Shown: piece by piece, positions 27,237 to 35,771 of the stretch
Layout of the letters: each line of letters opens with the position of its first letter
How positions within the stretch are numbered: position 1 is the first letter of the stretch
NCBI RefSeq assembly: GCF_010726085.1
Contig: NZ_AP022560.1
Span: 4,030,001-4,094,000 of the forward strand
Direction of reading: 5' to 3'
Length of the DNA: 64,000 nt
Source of the DNA: Mycolicibacterium moriokaense
GTDB lineage: Bacteria > Actinomycetota > Actinomycetes > Mycobacteriales > Mycobacteriaceae
The notes under the pieces: model-generated
Databases searched by the model: none
Told to the model about the DNA's origin: nothing
Seen by the model: only the letters and a program-made list of their open reading frames with translations
Translations under genes and position numbers: made by a program

Positions 27237-28643
27237 ATGCTCGAGTACGACCTCGTCGTCATCGGTTCAGGTCCTGGCGGCCAGAAGGCCGCGATCGCCG
27301 CGGCGAAGCTCGGCAAGACGGTGGCGGTGGTCGAACGCGGCAGGATGCTCGGCGGCGTCTGCGTGAACACCGGAACCATCCCGTCGAAGACGCTGCGTGA
27401 GGCCGTCGTCTACCTGACGGGCATGAACCAGCGGGAGCTGTACGGCGCGAGCTACCGCGTCAAGGAGAAGATCACCCCCTCCGACCTGCTGGCCCGCACG
27501 TCCCACGTGATCGGCAAGGAGCAGGACGTGGTGCGGTCGCAGCTCATGCGTAACCGCATCGATCTCATTCAAGGTCACGGTCGGTTCATCGACGCGCACA
27601 CGGTGCTGGTCGAGGAGCCCACTCGAGGCGAACGCACCACGGTTAGCGGCGAATTCATCGTCATCGCCACCGGCACGAAACCGGCCCGCCCTGCCGGCGT
27701 CGAGTTCGACGAAGACCGTGTTCTGGACTCCGACGGCATTCTCGACCTGAAGTCGCTACCGGCCACCATGGTGGTCGTCGGCGCCGGTGTGATCGGCATC
27801 GAGTACGCATCCATGTTCGCCGCCCTCGGTACCAAGGTGACCGTGGTCGAAAAGCGGGACAACATGCTCGACTTCTGCGATCCCGAGATCGTCGAGGCAT
27901 TGAAGTTCCATCTGCGCGACCTCGCGGTGACGTTCCGCTTCGGCGAGGAGGTGACCGCCGTCGACGTCGGCGCCGCGGGGACCGTGACCACGCTGGCAAG
28001 CGGCAAGCAGATTCCGGCCGAGACGGTGATGTACTCCGCGGGCAGGCAGGGTCAGACCGAGCACCTCGACCTGGCCAACGCGGGCCTGGAACCCGATGCG
28101 CGTGGGCGCATCACGGTCGACAGCAACTTCGTGACCTCGGTCGACCACATCTATGCCGTGGGAGACGTCATCGGGTTCCCGGCGCTGGCCGCCACGTCGA
28201 TGGACCAGGGCAGGTTGGCCGCATACCACGCGTTCGGTGAACCCGCCAAGGGCATGACCGACCTACAGCCGATCGGCATCTATTCGATTCCCGAGGTGTC
28301 CTACGTCGGCGCCACCGAGGTCGAGTTGACGCGCAATGCGATCCCCTACGAGGTCGGGGTGTCGCGGTATCGCGAGCTGGCCAGGGGCCAGATCGCCGGC
28401 GACTCCTACGGCATGCTCAAACTGCTCGTGTCGACGGACGACCTGAAGCTGCTCGGCGTGCACATTTTCGGCACGAGCGCCACCGAGATGGTGCACATCG
28501 GGCAGGCCGTCATGGGCTGCGGCGGGACGGTCGAGTACCTCGTCGACGCCGTGTTCAACTACCCCACCTTCTCCGAGGCCTACAAAGTCGCGGCGCTCGA
28601 CGTGATGAACAAGCTGCGCGCGCTGAATCAGTTCCGCACGTAA
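27237..28643 (+). CDS. sthA: soluble pyridine nucleotide transhydrogenase
   Basis: A 468-residue FAD flavoprotein of the disulfide-reductase family that exchanges hydride between NADPH and NAD+. The FAD motif is [19 protein letters not shown], the NAD(P) motif is [19 protein letters not shown], and the second FAD motif is YAVGDVIG. The redox site reads [13 protein letters not shown]: only one Cys is present, as expected for SthA, which lacks the active disulfide. The start MLEYDLVV at 27237 gives exactly the M. tuberculosis length; an ATG three codons earlier is possible. Confidence 0.93.
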   Translation: MLEYDLVVIGSGPGGQKAAIAAAKLGKTVAVVERGRMLGGVCVNTGTIPSKTLREAVVYLTGMNQRELYGASYRVKEKITPSDLLARTSHVIGKEQDVVRSQLMRNRIDLIQGHGRFIDAHTVLVEEPTRGERTTVSGEFIVIATGTKPARPAGVEFDEDRVLDSDGILDLKSLPATMVVVGAGVIGIEYASMFAALGTKVTVVEKRDNMLDFCDPEIVEALKFHLRDLAVTFRFGEEVTAVDVGAAGTVTTLASGKQIPAETVMYSAGRQGQTEHLDLANAGLEPDARGRITVDSNFVTSVDHIYAVGDVIGFPALAATSMDQGRLAAYHAFGEPAKGMTDLQPIGIYSIPEVSYVGATEVELTRNAIPYEVGVSRYRELARGQIAGDSYGMLKLLVSTDDLKLLGVHIFGTSATEMVHIGQAVMGCGGTVEYLVDAVFNYPTFSEAYKVAALDVMNKLRALNQFRT

Positions 28644-28720
28644 TCGCAGGCTCCTGGCGCCCAACCACACAGCCGCACAGAATTGGGCTGAACTTTCGAT
28701 GCATGGGTGCGAGGCGAACG

Positions 28721-28746
28721 GGAACGCAACATAAGCCACACTGGTT
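28721..28746 (+). promoter_or_regulatory. possible SigE/SigH-type promoter before the PAC2 gene
   Basis: GGGAAC at 28721-28726 and GGTT at 28743-28746, spaced 16 nt, fit the extracytoplasmic-sigma consensus. The element lies about 50 nt before the PAC2-family start codon and resembles the one before sigB. Confidence 0.4.
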
Positions 28747-28795
28747 ATGACGATGAGAAGAAGTTCATCGACAGACCGTGGAGGAGGCGAGAACC

Positions 28796-29764
28796 ATGGC
28801 GGACCAAGCGGATCAGCCCGAGCAGCACTACCAGCCGGATCAGACCGGCATGTACGAGCTCGAGTTCCCCGCACCCCAGCTGACCTCGCCGGATGGTCGG
28901 GGCCCGGTGATGATCCACGCGCTTGAGGGTTTCTCCGACGCCGGGCACGCCATTCGGCTGGCGGCCCAGCACCTCAAGAACACTCTGGACACCGAGTTGG
29001 TCGCCTCGTTCGCCATCGACGAGTTGCTGGACTACCGGTCGCGGCGCCCGCTGATGACCTTCAAGACCGACCACTTCACCCATTACGAGGACCCCGAGCT
29101 CAGTCTCTACGCATTGCGTGACAGCGTCGGCACGCCGTTTCTGCTGCTTGCCGGATTGGAGCCAGACCTGCGTTGGGAGCGTTTCCTCACCGCCGTGCGG
29201 CTGCTGGCCGAGCGGCTCGGCGTGCGCCGCGTGATCGGTCTTGGCGCCATCCCGATGGCCGTCCCGCACACCCGGCCCATCACGCTGACGGCGCACTCCA
29301 ACGACAAGGAGCTCATCGCCGAACACCAGCCGTGGGTCGGCGAGGTGCAGGTGCCGGGCAGCGTGTCGAACCTGCTGGAGTTCCGGATGTCGCAGCACGG
29401 ATACGAGGTCGTCGGCTTCACCGTGCACGTGCCGCACTATCTGGCCCAGACCGACTACCCCGCCGCCGCGGAGGTCCTGCTGGCCGAGGTCGCCAAGAGC
29501 GCGTCACTGCAGATTCCGCTGGAGGCGCTGGACGCCGCGGGCGCAGAGATCCTGATGAAGATCAACGAACAGGTCGAGGCCAGCGCCGAAGTGGCCCAGG
29601 TGGTCGCCGCGCTGGAACGACAGTACGACGCGTTCGCCGCCGCCCAGGAGAACCGGTCACTGCTTGCCAACGACGAGAACCTGCCCAGCGGCGAGGAGCT
29701 CGGTGCGGAGTTCGAGAGGTTCCTGCGGCAACAGGACAAGGGCAAGGACGACGACGTCAGATAG
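28796..29764 (+). CDS. PAC2-family proteasome-assembly-chaperone-like protein (Rv2714-like)
   Basis: A 322-residue PAC2 family protein with MIHALEGFSDAGHAIRLAAQ near the N-terminus, VRRVIGLGAIPMAVPHTRP in the core and a C-terminal helical region. Archaeal and eukaryotic relatives assist proteasome assembly; the actinobacterial role is unknown. The ATG at 28796 follows a strong GGAGGAGG site at 28780-28787. It is upstream of two enzyme genes in the same direction. Confidence 0.85.
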   Translation: MADQADQPEQHYQPDQTGMYELEFPAPQLTSPDGRGPVMIHALEGFSDAGHAIRLAAQHLKNTLDTELVASFAIDELLDYRSRRPLMTFKTDHFTHYEDPELSLYALRDSVGTPFLLLAGLEPDLRWERFLTAVRLLAERLGVRRVIGLGAIPMAVPHTRPITLTAHSNDKELIAEHQPWVGEVQVPGSVSNLLEFRMSQHGYEVVGFTVHVPHYLAQTDYPAAAEVLLAEVAKSASLQIPLEALDAAGAEILMKINEQVEASAEVAQVVAALERQYDAFAAAQENRSLLANDENLPSGEELGAEFERFLRQQDKGKDDDVR

Positions 29765-29796
29765 CGCCACTCCGTGAGGGCAGCTAAGTTGTCGCA

Positions 29797-30819
29797 ATGG
29801 CCGCGCGAACGACCAACCTGCGCCCCGTCCGGGAACTCACACCCGAACTGGAGTTCCGCACCATCCACGGGTACCGGCGCGCATTCCGGACCGCGGGATC
29901 CGGACCCGCGATCCTGCTGATCCACGGCATCGGCGACAACTCCACCACCTGGGAGACCGTCCAGTCGAAGTTGGCGCAGCGTTTCACCGTCATCGCGCCG
30001 GATCTGCTGGGCCACGGCAGGTCGGACAAGCCACGCGCCGACTACTCGGTGGCCGCTTACGCCAACGGCATGCGAGATCTGCTGAGCGTGCTCGACGTCG
30101 ACAAGGTGACGGTGGTCGGGCACTCGCTCGGCGGCGGCGTGGCGATGCAGTTCGCCTACCAGTTCCCGCAATTGGTCGAACGGCTGATCCTCGTGGGCGC
30201 AGGCGGGGTGACCCAGGACGTCAACATCGCATTGCGGGCTGCTTCGCTGCCGATGGGCAGTGAAGCACTGGCACTGCTGCGCCTACCGATGGTCCTGCCC
30301 GCGCTGCAGGTCGTCGGGCGGGTCGCCGGTGCGGTGTTCGGGTCGACCGGGCTGGGGCGCGACATTCCCGACGTGCTTCGGATCCTCGCGGACCTGCCGG
30401 AGCCGACCGCGTCGTCGGCGTTTGCGCGCACACTGCGCGCCGTCGTGGACTGGCGCGGTCAGGTCGTCACGATGCTGGACCGCTGTTATCTGACCCAATC
30501 CGTTCCGGTGCAATTGATCTGGGGATCCCGCGACTCGGTGATACCGGTCAGCCACGCCCGCATGGCACACGCCGCGATGCCCGGCTCGCGGTTGGAGATC
30601 TTCGAAGGGTCCGGACACTTCCCGTTCCACGACGACCCCGACCGGTTCGTCGAAGTGGTGGAGCAGTTCATCAGTTCCACCGAACCCGCCGTCTACGACC
30701 AGGACTACCTCCGCGGACTGCTGCGCGAGGGCCGCAGAACGGATGAGATCTCCGGTTCCGTCGACACGCGGGTCGCCGTCCTCGACGCGATGGATCACGA
30801 CGAACGCAGCGCGACCTAA
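29797..30819 (+). CDS. alpha/beta hydrolase (Rv2715-like)
   Basis: A 340-residue alpha/beta hydrolase: HGIGDNSTTWETV oxyanion loop, VVGHSLGGGVAMQFAYQFP with the nucleophile Ser, and a late GSGHFPFHDDPDRFVEV with the catalytic His. A cap domain lies between. The substrate is unknown (ester, epoxide or C-C bond). TAAGTT ends 6 nt before the ATG, indicating a leaderless mRNA distinct from the upstream PAC2 gene. Confidence 0.85.
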   Translation: MAARTTNLRPVRELTPELEFRTIHGYRRAFRTAGSGPAILLIHGIGDNSTTWETVQSKLAQRFTVIAPDLLGHGRSDKPRADYSVAAYANGMRDLLSVLDVDKVTVVGHSLGGGVAMQFAYQFPQLVERLILVGAGGVTQDVNIALRAASLPMGSEALALLRLPMVLPALQVVGRVAGAVFGSTGLGRDIPDVLRILADLPEPTASSAFARTLRAVVDWRGQVVTMLDRCYLTQSVPVQLIWGSRDSVIPVSHARMAHAAMPGSRLEIFEGSGHFPFHDDPDRFVEVVEQFISSTEPAVYDQDYLRGLLREGRRTDEISGSVDTRVAVLDAMDHDERSAT

Positions 30820-30862
30820 GAACTCTTTCGGTAAGCACGCAGCCAAGAAGTAGCATCGGGCC

Positions 30863-31549
30863 ATGGCCATCGATGTGACAGTGCTGCGGGTGTTCACCGA
30901 CCCCGAGGGGAACTACGGCAATCCGCTGGGTGTTGTCGACAACAGCACCGTCACCCCCGCCGATCGCCAACGGATCGCTACTCAATTGGGTTACAGCGAA
31001 ACGATTTTCATCGATCTGCCGCAAACCGGAACCAGCACTGCACACGCCCGGATCTTCACACCGGCGGTCGAATTGCCCTTCGCCGGCCACCCGACTGTGG
31101 GCGCGTCGTGGTGGCTGCGCGACCAAGGGCATCCCATCAAGACGCTTCAGGTGCCCGCCGGCATCGTGCAGGTCACCTACGACGACGATCTGGCGGCCGT
31201 CAGCGCACGTGCGGAATGGGCACCGGACTTCGCGATCTACGACCTTGCCTCTGTCGACGACCTGATGGCGGCCGATCCGTCTGACTACTCCGACGACGTC
31301 GAACACTACCTGTGGACCTGGCTCGACGAACCGGCCGGAAAGATCCGCTCCCGCATGTTCGCCAGCCATCTCGGCGTTCCCGAGGACGAGGCCACCGGCG
31401 CCGCCGCGGTCCGCATCACCGATTACCTCAGCCGCGATCTCGAGATCGTGCAAGGAAAGGGTTCGGTGATCCACACCCAGTGGAGCCCCGAGGGCTGGGT
31501 GCGAGTTGCAGGCCGCGTCGTCAGCGACGGGACGAAGCAGATCGATTGA
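30863..31549 (+). CDS. PhzF-family isomerase-like protein (Rv2716-like)
   Basis: A 228-residue PhzF-fold protein. Family marks are [30 protein letters not shown], and the [16 protein letters not shown] motif; a second core ([15 protein letters not shown]) closes the pseudo-dimer. It is shorter than typical PhzF enzymes (about 280), but like its M. tuberculosis counterpart. TAGCAT ends 6 nt before the ATG, so it is probably leaderless. The reaction is unknown. Confidence 0.82.
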   Translation: MAIDVTVLRVFTDPEGNYGNPLGVVDNSTVTPADRQRIATQLGYSETIFIDLPQTGTSTAHARIFTPAVELPFAGHPTVGASWWLRDQGHPIKTLQVPAGIVQVTYDDDLAAVSARAEWAPDFAIYDLASVDDLMAADPSDYSDDVEHYLWTWLDEPAGKIRSRMFASHLGVPEDEATGAAAVRITDYLSRDLEIVQGKGSVIHTQWSPEGWVRVAGRVVSDGTKQID

Positions 31550-31558
31550 CGGGCCGGA

Positions 31559-32029
31559 TCAGCCCTGCGCCGGCTGCGGCGACTTGCGGTGCTCCCGCAG
31601 CGCCTGGATCTCGCGCTCGAAGTCCTCTGCGGAGGTGAAGCCGCGGTAGACGGAGGCGAAGCGCAGATACGCGACCTCGTCGAGCTCCCGCAGCGGGCCC
31701 AGTATCGCCAGCCCCACCTCATGGCTGGGCACCTCCGGCGAACCGGTGGCCCGCACGGCGTCCTCCACCTGCTGGGCCAGCAGGTTCAGTGCATCGTCGT
31801 CGACGTCGCGACCCTGGCACGCGCGGCGAACGCCCTTGACGACCTTCTCCCGGCTGAACGGTTCGGTGACACCGCTGCGCTTGACCACCGCGAGCACCGC
31901 GGTCTCCACCGTGGTGAAGCGACGACCACATTCCGGGCACGACCTGCGACGTCGAATCGCCTGGCCCTCGTCGGTTTCACGCGAATCCACCACCCGGGAA
32001 TCGGGATGACGACAGAACGGACAGTGCAT
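31559..32029 (-). CDS. nrdR: transcriptional repressor NrdR
   Basis: A 156-residue zinc-ribbon/ATP-cone repressor of ribonucleotide reductase genes. The zinc ribbon [16 protein letters not shown] with [10 protein letters not shown] and the ATP-cone ([20 protein letters not shown]) are intact. The start MHCPFC at 32029 is the family standard; a GTG lies one codon earlier. In M. tuberculosis Rv2717c (a nitrobindin-like protein) sits between the phzF-like gene and nrdR; here there are only 9 nt. Confidence 0.95.
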   Translation of the reverse strand: MHCPFCRHPDSRVVDSRETDEGQAIRRRRSCPECGRRFTTVETAVLAVVKRSGVTEPFSREKVVKGVRRACQGRDVDDDALNLLAQQVEDAVRATGSPEVPSHEVGLAILGPLRELDEVAYLRFASVYRGFTSAEDFEREIQALREHRKSPQPAQG

Positions 32030-32191
32030 CACCGCTCCTTCGCCGCGCCAACAAACGACTAACCCGAACGCCTTCGAGCGTACCTGCGCGGGGGTCTGCC
32101 AGCCCAGATTCGTGTTGATTGGCACAAAGTCCGTTGCTGCGCTTCCGAATGTCCTTGTGCGGCCTGGATTTTCACCGCTCACGACACACCG

Positions 32192-32641
32192 TCAGGCGAT
32201 CGGCGCGATAAGCGTCTGGCCGGCGTGGACCGCCACGGAGTCGAGTTGGTTGAGTTCGCGGATCCGGTCGACGACGCGGCTCACCGGGGCATCGGGCGCT
32301 ACCCGGCCCGCGACCTGCTGCAGCGTCTCGCCCGTCTGCACCTGAACCACCGCGAGACGGTCCGGTACGGCGGCGGATTCACCCATGACACCGCCGAACT
32401 GAGCCACGAGCCCGAGCCACACGGTGATCCCAGCGGCGACCATGGCCAGCAGGACGGTGGTGACCGGGGTGATCGGCCGCCGCCGGTGGGCGACGCGCGA
32501 TACGGCGACGCCGGAGCTTCGGTATTTCATCGGCGCGCCGCCCGGGCGTCGCGAGGACGGCCGCCGCCGTGCGCCTGCAGGCCGGATACCCTGCCTGACC
32601 ACCGGTGCCGCCTGGATGTCCCGCGTGTCGAGAATTGTCAT
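32192..32641 (-). CDS. LysM-domain membrane protein, ChiZ-like (Rv2719c-like)
   Basis: A 149-residue protein: a basic cytosolic N-terminus, one transmembrane helix ([21 protein letters not shown]) and a C-terminal extracytoplasmic LysM-type domain ([17 protein letters not shown] to [11 protein letters not shown]). The M. tuberculosis orthologue is a DNA-damage-induced cell-wall hydrolase that slows division. Divergent from lexA, with two LexA boxes near its start, so it should be SOS-induced. Whether this shorter protein keeps hydrolase activity is not evident. Confidence 0.82.
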   Translation of the reverse strand: MTILDTRDIQAAPVVRQGIRPAGARRRPSSRRPGGAPMKYRSSGVAVSRVAHRRRPITPVTTVLLAMVAAGITVWLGLVAQFGGVMGESAAVPDRLAVVQVQTGETLQQVAGRVAPDAPVSRVVDRIRELNQLDSVAVHAGQTLIAPIA

Positions 32642-32689
32642 CTTCCTGCCTTCCGGTTCAAGATCGTTCGCTCTTGTGTTCGAACATAC

Positions 32690-32705
32690 TCGCTCACGTG
32701 TTCGA
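32690..32705. promoter_or_regulatory. LexA (SOS) box, degenerate
   Basis: TCGCTC-ACGT-GTTCGA: the right half-site is perfect and the left has two mismatches to the mycobacterial consensus TCGAAC-N4-GTTCGA. It sits about 50 nt upstream of the chiZ-like start. An isolated TCGAAC half-site overlaps its left end at 32680-32685. Confidence 0.45.
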
Positions 32706-32709
32706 TTAA

Positions 32710-32725
32710 TAGAACATGTGATCGA
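32710..32725. promoter_or_regulatory. LexA (SOS) box for the chiZ-like gene
   Basis: TAGAAC-ATGT-GATCGA differs from TCGAAC-N4-GTTCGA at one position in each half. It is one of three such sites in the lexA/chiZ divergent region and about 70 nt upstream of the chiZ-like ATG. Confidence 0.6.
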
Positions 32726-32802
32726 ACTGTTGCCAAACGATATCGCGGGCCACCGACAAGTTTTGCCGCCCAGATCTCGCCCACCGGGACAGACGACACG
32801 CG

Positions 32803-32818
32803 TCGAACACATGTTTGA
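32803..32818. promoter_or_regulatory. LexA (SOS) box, lexA autoregulation
   Basis: TCGAAC-ACAT-GTTTGA has one mismatch to the consensus. It overlaps the -35-like TTGATT (32815-32820), 17 nt before the -10 TACATT (32838-32843), so LexA bound here would block its own promoter. Confidence 0.85.
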
Positions 32819-32837
32819 TTAATCGGCCGCCGGGGGC

Positions 32838-32843
32838 TACATT
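32838..32843 (+). promoter_or_regulatory. -10 box of leaderless lexA
   Basis: TACATT ends 6 nt before the lexA ATG at 32850 and there is no ribosome-binding site, so transcription should start at the A of the ATG. Confidence 0.6.
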
Positions 32844-32849
32844 CGCGCC

Positions 32850-33551
32850 ATGGACTCCAGCAGCGATACCCCGGGCGGCACAGACGGCACCGGCGGGCGC
32901 GGTGGGCTCGATACGGGTCTCACCGAGCGTCAACGCACCATCCTCGACGTCATTCGCGCCTCGGTGACCAGCCGTGGCTATCCGCCGAGCATCAGGGAGA
33001 TCGGCGATGCGGTCGGTCTGACGTCAACCTCGTCGGTGGCCCACCAACTGCGCACGTTGGAGCGCAAGGGGTACCTGCGGCGCGATCCCAACCGCCCGCG
33101 CGCTGTGGACGTCCGCGGCGCCGACAGTCCGCCCTCGATCGTCCCCACCGAGGTCGCGGGTTCCGATGCTCTTCCGGAACCGACGTTCGTGCCTGTGCTC
33201 GGCCGTATCGCCGCCGGTGGCCCGATCCTGGCCGAGGAGGCCGTCGAGGACGTCTTTCCGCTACCGCGTGAACTGGTCGGCGAGGGCTCGCTGTTCCTGC
33301 TCAAAGTCGTCGGCGACTCGATGGTCGACGCGGCGATCTGCGACGGCGACTGGGTCGTCGTGCGTCAGCAGAACGTCGCCGACAACGGTGACATCGTCGC
33401 CGCGATGATCGACGGTGAAGCGACGGTGAAGACGTTCAAGCGCACGCGCGGTCAGGTGTGGCTGATGCCGCACAACCCGGCCTTCGACCCGATTCCCGGC
33501 AACGACGCCGCCGTGCTGGGCAAGGTCGTGACGGTGATCCGCAAGATCTAG
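32850..33551 (+). CDS. lexA: SOS repressor LexA
   Basis: A 233-residue repressor-protease. N-terminal winged helix ([33 protein letters not shown]), then the self-cleavage site Ala122-Gly123 (RIAAGGP), the catalytic Ser157 (VVGDSMVD) and Lys194 (ATVKTFKR). RecA filaments trigger self-cleavage and derepression. Candidate boxes lie upstream and also in front of recA in this window. The last 4 nt overlap the convergent LGFP gene. Confidence 0.96.
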   Translation: MDSSSDTPGGTDGTGGRGGLDTGLTERQRTILDVIRASVTSRGYPPSIREIGDAVGLTSTSSVAHQLRTLERKGYLRRDPNRPRAVDVRGADSPPSIVPTEVAGSDALPEPTFVPVLGRIAAGGPILAEEAVEDVFPLPRELVGEGSLFLLKVVGDSMVDAAICDGDWVVVRQQNVADNGDIVAAMIDGEATVKTFKRTRGQVWLMPHNPAFDPIPGNDAAVLGKVVTVIRKI

Positions 33552-35572
33552 CTGTCCTCGGCGGGAACGAAGCCGTTGATTACCGCGAGTTCCTCACTCA
33601 CGAACCAGATTTCGGCATCGGCGTCCTCGTACTGTGGACTGTCGGGCGACCAGTAGACACCCAACTTGGTGTTCGCCTTGACCGGGAATCCCTCCGGCGG
33701 CTCGTTCGGGTCCTCGAGCGGAAGATGGAATGCCATCTGCTGCTCGGGTTCCTCCTCGATCTCGATCCGTGCGTGTCGCCCGGTATCGGTGAGGGAATCG
33801 CGCTTGATTGCGGGGGGCGCAACGGTGACGACGCGCGTCGGTGCGGTGTCGACCGCGTCCGGATCTTCGTCGTCTCCGGATTCGTCGGTCTCTTCGACGT
33901 GGTCGCGCGGCTCGTCCTCCTCGGCACGTGACGGCGCACCCCACGGGTCGTAGTCGGCGTGTGCACCGTCGTCTTCATGAGACAGGTCGTCTTCATGGGA
34001 CGGGTCGTCCTCGTGTGGCGCGTCAGGCGTCAGATCCTCGCCGGCCGGCGATGTGCCCAGTCCCCCGCTGGCGTAGCGATCACCGAACATCGCGACGGCG
34101 TATTCGTCGTCGGGTGTCATCTGCTCAGACGCACTGGCGGTGCCGTAGGCGTGGTCGGGCTCGCCCCCGAACCGCGCGTCCTGGCCGACAAATGAGCCGT
34201 CCGCCGCGAACGGATCCTCACCTTTGCGCCGCCGCAGGAACAGCGCCACCAGCAACGCCGAGACGAGTGCCACCACCGGTACCAGAGCCAGCAGCCACCA
34301 CCAGCTTAATTTGAACCACTTGCTGCCCTCGGAATCGGATGCCTGCGAGGTGCTCGGCTCGCCCGGTGCGGTCTGCCCCGGAACCTCGAGGCCGGACAGC
34401 TCCGACGCCAGATTGGCCGGTTCGGTGCTGAACTTGTTCGTCGAGCGATCCCAATTGATCACGCCGCCGCTGAAGCGCTGGGTGATGACGTTGCCGGACT
34501 CGGTCTGGTCGGCCACTGGTGCGCCCAGCGCGCCCTTTGCCCCGTCCAGCTTGTCCCAGGCCGCTGCCATCGCGCCGCGCACGATCACGGCGCCGTATTC
34601 GGGCGTCCAGAAGATGACGGGCTTGTCGTCGGCCGCGAAGGTGACCATGCGGCTCTCCGTGGTGTAACCGCCGTCGACCTCGTTGGTCACGGGCCATCCC
34701 AGATCGCCCTCGGGCCCGCCCACGCTCTCGTACTTCGCGAGTACCTGCTTGGTCATGACATTCGCACCCGTGGCAGGCGTGTAGAAGATCGCTCCCCCGG
34801 CGAAGTTCTGCCGCTGCCCGTCCTTGCCCACAGGGATCGGCGCGCCTTCGGCCGCGCCCAGGGGTCCCAGCGATCCCCCCGCCGCGCGCCGCGCGGCATT
34901 GATCGCGGCGACCGGGTCATCGGGGATCTGCAGATCGGCCAACTGAGCGGCCAGATCAGGCGGAACCGTCGTGAAGGTCTTCTTCTTCAGGTCGTACGAC
35001 ACCTCGCCGTTGGTGAACTTCTGCGAGACGACGTCGCCGCGGAAGACCTCGTCCTCAGCGGGCACACCGAGGGCTCCCGACGAGCCACCGAGCTTGTCCC
35101 ACGCCGCGTTGATCGGGCCGCGAACGACTCGTGCACCGGTCGCCGGGGTGAAGAAGATAACCGGATTGTCTGAGGCGCTGAACGTGCTGTTCAGGCTGTC
35201 CGGCGCCCGTCCTGGACCCTCGTCGATGGTGGGGAAACCGAGATCGCTGTCGGCGGGACCGCCCAGCGATTCGTACTTCTCCAAGATCGCGCCGCGCACG
35301 AAATGCGCGCCAGTCGCAGGGGTGAAGAAGATCTTGCCACCGGCGAAGTTCTGGCCGAACCCCTCACCGATGGGATAGACGTCGCCGTTTCTGGGACCCA
35401 GCGGGCCGCCGTCGCCTCCGCTGGCTTCCCACGCCGCCGTTATCGCAGCATTCGCGTCGGCTTCCGGCTGCGCCGACACCATCGGTGCCAGCAATACAGC
35501 CATCGGCACCGCCAGCAAACCGACGATCACCCGACTGATCATCGTGCGGCGCCGACTCTTCTGGCCGCTCAT
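33548..35572 (-). CDS. LGFP-repeat cell-surface protein (Rv2721c-like)
   Basis: A 674-residue exported, membrane-anchored protein. Residues about 10-35 form a signal peptide ([20 protein letters not shown]). The exterior half holds two blocks of three LGFP-type repeats ([63 protein letters not shown]). A transmembrane helix follows ([20 protein letters not shown]), then an acidic cytosolic tail of about 220 residues with a conserved end ([16 protein letters not shown]). LGFP repeats bind the envelope in corynebacterial mycolyltransferases. The ATG follows AGGAGGG. Confidence 0.85.
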   Translation of the reverse strand: MSGQKSRRRTMISRVIVGLLAVPMAVLLAPMVSAQPEADANAAITAAWEASGGDGGPLGPRNGDVYPIGEGFGQNFAGGKIFFTPATGAHFVRGAILEKYESLGGPADSDLGFPTIDEGPGRAPDSLNSTFSASDNPVIFFTPATGARVVRGPINAAWDKLGGSSGALGVPAEDEVFRGDVVSQKFTNGEVSYDLKKKTFTTVPPDLAAQLADLQIPDDPVAAINAARRAAGGSLGPLGAAEGAPIPVGKDGQRQNFAGGAIFYTPATGANVMTKQVLAKYESVGGPEGDLGWPVTNEVDGGYTTESRMVTFAADDKPVIFWTPEYGAVIVRGAMAAAWDKLDGAKGALGAPVADQTESGNVITQRFSGGVINWDRSTNKFSTEPANLASELSGLEVPGQTAPGEPSTSQASDSEGSKWFKLSWWWLLALVPVVALVSALLVALFLRRRKGEDPFAADGSFVGQDARFGGEPDHAYGTASASEQMTPDDEYAVAMFGDRYASGGLGTSPAGEDLTPDAPHEDDPSHEDDLSHEDDGAHADYDPWGAPSRAEEDEPRDHVEETDESGDDEDPDAVDTAPTRVVTVAPPAIKRDSLTDTGRHARIEIEEEPEQQMAFHLPLEDPNEPPEGFPVKANTKLGVYWSPDSPQYEDADAEIWFVSEELAVINGFVPAEDS
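33968..34020. repeat. short 18-nt tandem repeat inside the LGFP gene
   Basis: Nearly three 18-nt units (first two differ at two positions) encode HEDD-[P/L]-S repeats in the acidic cytosolic tail. Copy number may vary between strains. Confidence 0.6.
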
Positions 35573-35771
35573 TCACCCTCCTGCGGTCGGCGGAAATTCA
35601 ATGAAAAGCATCGCGCCCGTCAACTGTCCTTTAGATGCTGTAAATAACCAAGGAACACGCCCATTCTTCGGAGAAAATACCCCGGTCATACCGAAAAGCT
35701 TTGGATCTCGCGCTGCGAGGCGCGAAATCGCGTTGCGCAGCACATCGCGCACCGCCCTAAACTCGGGATTC

